Source: Rhynchosporium graminicola (lineage: Eukaryota > Ascomycota > Leotiomycetes > Helotiales > Ploettnerulaceae). From it: a stretch of DNA of 64,000 nt. The first letter of the stretch is position 1; every line of letters starts with the position of its first letter. The stretch lies in NCBI GenBank assembly GCA_900074885.1, contig FJUW01000013.1, positions 1,135,674-1,199,673 of the forward strand, in the 5' to 3' direction. The notes under the pieces were generated by a model. The model was not told the origin of the DNA. It worked only from the letters and a program-made list of their open reading frames with translations, and did no database searches. Positions 58,336 through 64,000 of the stretch are shown piece after piece. Position numbers and translations under genes: made by a program.

Positions 58336-58518
58336 TATTAAGGGGCGTCTAAGATATATATATAATAAAAGTCTTGATTCTGTCTATCGCTATAGTAGGA
58401 GGAACTATCTAAGTGAAGCTAACTAACGGCACTAAGTACTTAGTACTATCTTATCTCGTGATAATATCCCGTGATATGTACTTAGTGCTATCTTGTCTCA
58501 TGATAATGTCCCGTAACA
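58336..58518 (-). repeat. Gypsy-3 5' LTR (right copy)
   Basis: 183 bp, equal in length to its partner. The inner edge TATTAAGGGGCGTCT is mutated. The outer third keeps TCTTGTCTCATGATAATG where the left copy has TCTTATCTTATAATAATA. Confidence 0.94.
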
Positions 58519-59036
58519 GTCTTGCCGTACAGGTCGAAGAACAGACCCGTACCATGGCTCGCACTATTTGACTGTGCTGCCATTTTGTCGTTCTCGAAGC
58601 TGATGGTTGCAACGCCGGCTGGAATGGGAAGACTTGATCCCCCAATGACAATGATGGCTGGATATGGCGCCTTTCCGCTGGAGGGCACTGTGATCTTTGC
58701 ACTCACTGTGATAGACTTTCCACCGTCGGTGATGGTCACTTTCAGAGCACCACCAGAAAATGAAGCCGCCACCCTCTGCGGCTTTGGAGGGAGGTCACCG
58801 AGCTCGTACTTCTGCATCAGTGCGCTGATCTCCTGCTGCCGGCATGGCCATTGCGATTTGCTAGTGATCTTGGTGCCGTTCAGGAAAGTGAATGGGTCGG
58901 GAAGTTTGGCATCTGTGGTTGATGGCGCATAGCTTGATGGGAGTCCGCAAGATGCTGCCGCGTGACGCTCATTGAGATGTGGATATAGGGACGCGACGAC
59001 ATGGACCGCCAGGAGTAAAGTGGAAAGGTACCTCAT
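58519..59036 (-). pseudogene. CE15 glucuronoyl methylesterase, 5' half (secretion signal and N-terminal region)
   Basis: The first 171 codons of the CE15 gene start at the ATG at 59036, which begins a signal peptide (MRYLSTLLLAVHVVASLYP). An in-frame ATG at 59108 exists but would bury the signal. The region runs through CGLPSSY, LPDPFTFLNGTKI, a WPCRQQEI stretch and an IIVIGGSSLPIP strand to HGTGLFFDLYGK, after which the reading enters the right LTR and stops within about ten codons. All three catalytic residues are in the other half, so any truncated product would be inactive. No RIP-type stops are present in this half, so the gene was intact when hit. Confidence 0.95.
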
Positions 59037-60293
59037 CTTGAGTGTAAGGAGTGATGAAGAACGAACGCTGCTCAATGTGCGAAGTTGCTCGTGAAGAAGG
59101 GCAAGCATAGCTAGACCATTACAAAAGAGAGCAGCCTGGCAAGACGATTTGCGGGAGTCTGCCTAGCCTCGGCCTTCATTCTTCCATATCTAGACATAAT
59201 ATCCTTCCATCCAACAATACATGAGTACCTGCCTCTCCCGCATCTGATAGCCGGCAGTCTGCCACATGATGAGATGATTATTCCTCGCCAAGCCGCCGTG
59301 TCCAATGGTGAATAGCCGTACAGAACTCTGCCTGTCCCCGCATGTTACATTGTATTATCCCGTGGAGATGAGCCGTTCGTTCCAAGAAGAGTCGCGCTCG
59401 TCAGATTTCTTCCACGAACAGCCTGTATGCTATCAAGTCTGGGTAGCAGTCATTGACACGTACAGCCAGTGGCTCCACAGATGTGTTCCAAGCGAGGATG
59501 AACGAGTGCGTTCATTGTCAACTACCTTTCGTTTCCCCTCACTTTATAGCAGCTCCCGCCCTATATAGGGGTGAGCACATCTGCCGTATTGAGGCTGAAG
59601 TTAAGCGAGTGATAACAACGTCTTTGAAGGTTCCAATAAAGCAGGAATCATAGTCTCCACTCAACGGTGTACCGTGGTGAGATCTTACGTAGAGTGAAGG
59701 ATAGTTGATTGTCCTGCAAAAAGATGCTTAGAAGAGCCCTCTATATGTACGTGACTCTGCAGAGGCTAGCTAGGCCAGCTTGCACATGATCAGTACACGT
59801 CATAATTTGATACTTCCGCCCAAGTTGAGTACAAACCGAAAGCTCATACAGACGAAACGAGCTCACATTAAGTAACGGCGAAAGTGAACAGGAGCTTCCA
59901 CTGAAATCTAGAAGCTACCCGCATTTAAAAGTAACCAGGATTAAGATGGCCCTGACCTGTTCTTCTCAGCACTTTCGACAATTGGTCCAGTTGTGAGGGA
60001 ACCGGCAGAACGATATTAATGGGTACGGTTCTCCAATTTCGTGAACTGTATTAGTATGCCTGGTTCTCGAATCTAACCTCATGAAAACTGACAAAACCAT
60101 TGGGTTTGAGTGGAACAGTTGTTCACGTGTGACAATCGTGATTATTATCTATACTCTTGGACCTAAAAATAGCTAGAAGGACTCCATTTCTCAGTATAAA
60201 TATATCCAAGGGATACAAAAAGTCTCTTCTTACCTTTCAGCTGAAGCTGCTTCGTCTCTATATTATTTTTGATGCTCAGGAAAATTTATAGAC
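59037..60293. other. CE15 promoter and host intergenic DNA
   Basis: Ordinary-composition DNA upstream of the CE15 start. Frames at 59305-59653 lack recognisable features. No repeat was seen. The change to TA-rich DNA begins at about 60294, where the sequence reads TCACGTGATAC. Confidence 0.55.
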
Positions 60294-61411
60294 TCACGTG
60301 ATACTAGTGTAAGCAGTAGTAAAACAGGTCAACGGTGTGATGGCACATGATTTGCTATAGCGTATGGACGCACAGACTAGTAGCTCTATAGATTACTCTC
60401 AAGGTTTCCAAAGCTTCTCTATAATATAACTACGCTTCTTAAGACGTATTACTCCTATGTTATTTCTAATGACTAACGCAGGGAGAGATTAAGCTATATC
60501 TCTCGCTATCAGTAATTCTTTCGCATTTCAATTTCTTCTCTAAAAGAAACTAGTAAAACCTAGTAATAGTACTATCGGCGTCTACTACTACTATATAGCG
60601 CCCCGGTAATAAGATCGCCTCAGATTTTCGGTTATAGGCTCTTAGCAAACCCCAGATATCGCCGGAAAATCTATAGCGAACCCTGAGATATTAGAAGGCC
60701 TTCAATTATAAGGATATATACCCTATTAGTTATACATAGCTATTTGCACTAAGTATCCTTATATATTTCATAGGATTCTTCTAGGCTCTAAAATCAGTAG
60801 AAAAAAGTATCTAGATCTATTACCTGCAGCTTGCCTGAGAACTTACTAATATCCTAGCGCGGAAGTCATATTTGACGTACTAGATGTCTCGAAGCCCTGT
60901 ATCCTAACTTATGCTATCGAGATCCTTAAGTAACCTAAAACAGCCCTACTATCTTTCCTTCGAGCTTACCTCGAAATAAAAATATTACTACTAATCTAGC
61001 TTCGAGCTAATTATATATAATATTAACGTTAGAGGCTAAATAATACTACTATAACTAGCTACAATTACTATAACTTATTAAAGATATCTAGTATTCTAAT
61101 AGTAAAGAATCTGATAATATTGATTCTTTCTTCTAAGAGTTAATAAATAATAAATTTATATAATTACTTAAGATAAACTCTAATTATTAAATATCAGAAT
61201 CTGAAGTAGTAGATTTAGTAAACTCTTATATCATATTATAACCTTTAGATATAAGGTTCTATAAAGAATTAAAGGAATTAATTCGAAAGTTCTCTAAATC
61301 TCAGGTTCTATCACGGGGCGAGTATAAAGAATACGTATAGTGTAAACAGTATCTTTAATTAATAGGAAGAATTAGCTGAAGAGCAGAGGAGAATTCTTCC
61401 TTAATAGAAAT
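60294..61411. mobile_element. Decayed transposon DNA, family not determined
   Basis: TA-rich, RIP-like DNA without a readable domain. A plus-strand stretch at about 61110-61400 is semi-open (pieces such as IRKFSKSQVLSRGEYKEYV) but was not identified. The left edge TCACGTGA resembles the 8 bp inside the right end of the Helitron at 30061-30068 (complement). It may be another Helitron-related fragment. Confidence 0.4.
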
Positions 61412-61714
61412 GTGAAAATTGAGGGTGGAAATCGGCCGAAGGTCAGAATAATAGAATAATAGGTGATTAATTTGACTTGCTTTGCTTGCTTGCTTGAAGA
61501 GAGCTAACTACAGGAGAGATTCTAGCTACTTATATAGCTATGTGAGCTCTCTAGAATATTCTATACTGTAAAAATTAAAGGTGGAAATCAGCTAAAAGGT
61601 CAGAATAATACGTGATTAATACGAATTGCTTTTTGCTTACTTGAAGAGAGCTAACTACAGGAGAGATTCTAGCTACTTATATAGCTATGTGAGCTCTCTA
61701 GAATATTCTATACT
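61412..61714 (+). repeat. Two tandem copies of a ~150-bp unit
   Basis: Copy 1 at 61412-61567 (156 bp) and copy 2 at 61568-61714 (147 bp). Both start with GT(G/A)AAAATT...GGTGGAAATC and end with GAGCTCTCTAGAATATTCTATACT. The last 90 bp are nearly identical; the first half differs by CpA/TpG-type changes and small length differences. It lies next to the Copia LTR and could be part of its surroundings. Confidence 0.85.
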
Positions 61715-62029
61715 ACGTAATACAGAACTCCATAGAAGAAGACACGTATACCGTAGAATCATACTACGTTAGTAGTACGTTAGTAGAAACCTCTAGAAGT
61801 ACGATATGCGTACTAGAGAGTAGTAGAACTCTATCGAGAACCTTTATAGTAACTCTAATAGAGTATATAGGGTACAGGCTGTTAACAAGGTATAGGGTGT
61901 AGATGCCAGGTATAACAAGGTACATGGGCAAGGTACTGAACTAGATACTAAGACTATGTACTGATAAGGTATAGGGTGTGTATGTTAATGCAGGCAGAAC
62001 TGACTAAGGTACTAGTTACAAATCCAACA
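61715..62029 (-). repeat. Copia-element 3' LTR (left end not resolved)
   Basis: The right end is clear: on the minus strand the LTR begins TGTTGGATTTGTAACTAG, typical of Copia elements, and a polypurine tract (AAGGGGGCG) stands immediately before it. The sequence contains repeated GGTATAGGGTGT-type blocks at about 61890 and 61970. The far end is not defined because the partner LTR is outside the window. Confidence 0.65.
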
Positions 62030-62039
62030 CGCCCCCTTA

Positions 62040-64000
62040 ATCAGAGCCTTATAGTCAGTTTTAAAACAGAACTATATATAGGGTAAATCACTAATCGACT
62101 ACCCTTGGATTATTACAAAAGAAATATAATAAGGAATAGAAATACAACCTCGTAGCTACCCTCCTAGGTTAAATAAACCTAATTCTCTTATAAAAATCTG
62201 AATTACTAGCTCTAATAAGCTAATTCAAGGTGTTTTATAAACTCCTTAAATTTAGGCCTATCTAGGGCTTTAGTAAACCCGTCTGCCTTTTGCTTCAAAG
62301 TACTAATATAGATAAAATCTATAGTATCTTGATTAATTAGATCCCTAATAAAGTAGTACTTCACGGCTATATGCTTAGTTCTCTTATGGAATTAAGGGTT
62401 TTTAGAGAGTAATAAAGCGCCGTTATTATCAGTAAACACCGGGAACCTCTCTTAGAAGTAATAGCCTAATTCGATAAGAAGTTATCTTATATAGACCGCT
62501 TCTTTAACTGCCGAATTAATAGCTATATATTTAGCTTCTATAGTAGACTGAGATATAATCGATTACAACCTCGACTTCTAAGAGAATAAGCAGCTTCCTA
62601 TATAGAAGAAATAGCCGCTAGTGGACTTAGCTGTACTAATATCTCCGGTATAGTCAGAATCGCAGTATCCGCTAACGTATTTACTAGAGCTATTGATATA
62701 AACTAAGCCTAGTTTAATAGAACCTTTAAGGTATCTAAGTACGTTCTTTGCAGCTAAGATATNTAGCTAGCTTAATAGAGCTTCATATAGCCCTGATCTC
62801 TATTATAGTTAAATTCAATGCCTAAGTAGTCTTTTATTAGCTCTAAGTCCTTGAGTTTAAAGAAGTGTTTTAATTCTTTAATTAAGGACTTAATAGTACT
62901 TATATCAGGGCTAATTAGAGCTAGATCATCCACGTATATACAGATTATAATCTTAAGCTCTTTATTGACTAATATGCAATTTTCGGATAGGATTAACTTA
63001 AATCCGAATTTATTAACTAATACCTCCTTTAGCGTGATAAACTATAGTCTAGCTGATTACTTAAGACTATATAACGCTTTCCAGAGTAGAAGGAGTTTAT
63101 TAGCGTAATAATCTACGCCTTCCGAGGGGCAAATATATAAGGTATTAACGTCTATATCACTCTGTGTAAAAGCGGAGATCATATCGATCTTATATATATA
63201 CTACTTATAGAGTACTACTAAGGCAAATATAAGACGCTAAGCTATTTGCTTAACTATACTAGCGTATATATCTAGGTAGTTTATACTGTATAATTGCTCA
63301 AACCCCTTAGCTACGAATCTAGCTTTGAATTCGTAGTATTCGCTCTCTAGTTCTTTGATCTTATAGACCCAGCGAGTTTTTAGTAGTTTTATAGTCTTAG
63401 TATTACTATCGACTAATTTAAAAATATTATGATTTTAAAGAGAGGAAATTTCTTTATTTATAGCTTTTAGCTAATAATCCTTATAAGGACTATTTATAGC
63501 ATCTTTATAGCTCTTAGGCTCGTAGATAACTACTTCCGGATCCTTTTTAATAAGGATTCTTTCCGGATCAGGTGATAGCCTAATTTCTTCGTCTGATTTA
63601 GAGCTAATAAAAGCTTGGCAAGCTAAGTTAATGACGTTTTTATATACGCTATAAGCCTCTTTCTGCTCTTGAATTAATCGCTTATTATTCTGAATAGCTA
63701 AGGCTATATCAGGGTCTTTAGCGTGACTTCTAGTAATAATATTAGATACCCAATTAGAATAGTCCCTTCTACGTTTTATACCTCGTTTAGGTATTTCTAC
63801 TATAGGTTCTTCGGCTATATCGTTAAAGAGATCAAGTTCTATATCTTCTATGACTTTTTCTTAATTTAATAAATTATCAGCAATTTAACTATCGATATTC
63901 TCCGAGTTTTCAGCCCTAGATAGGTCTGATTTAGGAGTATTTATAGGTAAAGAAATCACGCGATTTGAACGGTCAGAGGTCTCGCAATCGTCAAGTGTCT
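62040..64000 (-). mobile_element. Ty1/Copia retrotransposon, pol remnant, truncated by the window end
   Basis: On the minus strand the Copia RT and RNase H are readable, though broken by stops. KARFVAKGFEQ lies at about 63290-63330. The RT catalytic YVDD at 62925-62936, within CIYVDDLALI, is intact. The RNase H segment has STSGYFFYIGSCLFS and then STIEAKYIAINSAVKEAVY at about 62490-62625. Integrase, gag and the 5' LTR would lie beyond 64000. A single N occurs at 62763. RIP damage looks milder here than in the Gypsy elements: many CpA sites remain. Confidence 0.88.

Larger units (their letters stand above)
39296..58518 (-). mobile_element. Ty3/Gypsy LTR retrotransposon (Gypsy-3) inserted in the CE15 gene, containing Gypsy-4
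   Basis: 183-bp LTRs lie at 39296-39478 and 58336-58518, and the target duplication GTCTT at 39291-39295 and 58519-58523. LTR ends are TGTCAGG...GTAACA. A polypurine tract (minus strand) abuts the left LTR. Subtracting Gypsy-4 and its duplicated ACGAA leaves about 9.65 kb, long for a Gypsy element. The excess comes from a roughly 2.5-kb unidentified frame after integrase, and part of pol seems to be lost at 45331. Order on the minus strand: 5' LTR, gag (58.3-56.5 kb, continued at 46.97 kb), protease-like part, a junction at 45331, RT, RNase H, integrase, chromodomain-like end, ORF X, 3' LTR. Confidence 0.93.

Noticed and set aside
59305..59653. Overlapping plus-strand frames upstream of CE15
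   Set aside because: They lie in the probable promoter and have no family features.
1..64000. tRNA, rRNA genes or CRISPR arrays
   Set aside because: Stretches resembling a tRNA B-box (for example near 24137 and 55730) lie in decayed transposons without a matching A-box or cloverleaf. No spaced direct-repeat array of CRISPR type is present, and none is expected in a fungus.

Overview
The window looks like a chromosome segment of a filamentous ascomycete (Pezizomycotina). Host genes have short GT-AG introns of about 50-120 bp and are typically fungal: a Baeyer-Villiger-type flavin monooxygenase, a class-I glutamine amidotransferase, a CYS-3/MetR-type bZIP regulator, GTP cyclohydrolase II, a small secreted cysteine-rich protein and a CE15 glucuronoyl esterase. 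The transposon DNA shows CpA->TpA / TpG->TpA decay typical of repeat-induced point mutation (RIP), a process of sexual ascomycetes. Host islands and AT-rich, stop-ridden transposon blocks alternate sharply, a 'two-compartment' fungal genome.

Layout. 1-10.3 kb is a gene island: FMO (-, cut by the window start), GATase (+), bZIP (-) and an 845-residue acidic repeat-bearing protein (+). 10.5-30.1 kb is a three-layer transposon nest: a minus-strand Helitron (Rep plus PIF1-like helicase remnants), split by a Ty3/Gypsy element (14734-28144, TSD CTTTT), which is split by a second Gypsy element (21043-27884, TSD ACGTA). 30.2-39.3 kb is a second island: GTP cyclohydrolase II (-), a secreted 10-cysteine protein (-) and the 3' half of a CE15 esterase gene (-). 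39296-58518 is a 19.2-kb Gypsy insertion with TSD GTCTT that cuts the CE15 gene in two, and it contains another Gypsy element (46980-56543, TSD ACGAA). 58.5-60.3 kb holds the 5' half of CE15 and its upstream DNA. From about 60.3 kb to the end is decayed transposon DNA, ending in a minus-strand Copia element that runs off the window.

All four complete Gypsy elements read on the minus strand. Each has LTR pairs of equal or nearly equal length and perfect 5-bp target duplications, so the nesting order is secure: Helitron, then Gypsy-1, then Gypsy-2 in one block; Gypsy-3, then Gypsy-4 in the other. None has an intact reading frame.

The points most worth following are: (i) in all four Gypsy elements the outer edges of the LTRs escaped RIP while the inner edges are mutated; (ii) two different Gypsy families carry a degenerate reading frame on the strand opposite to pol, between pol and the 3' LTR, and a third has a long unrecognised sense frame in the env position; (iii) a CE15 esterase gene is disrupted with both halves otherwise well preserved; (iv) a 1,786-bp duplication around a single N suggests an assembly error. 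Transposon frame boundaries are approximate, because they were read through many RIP stop codons by eye.
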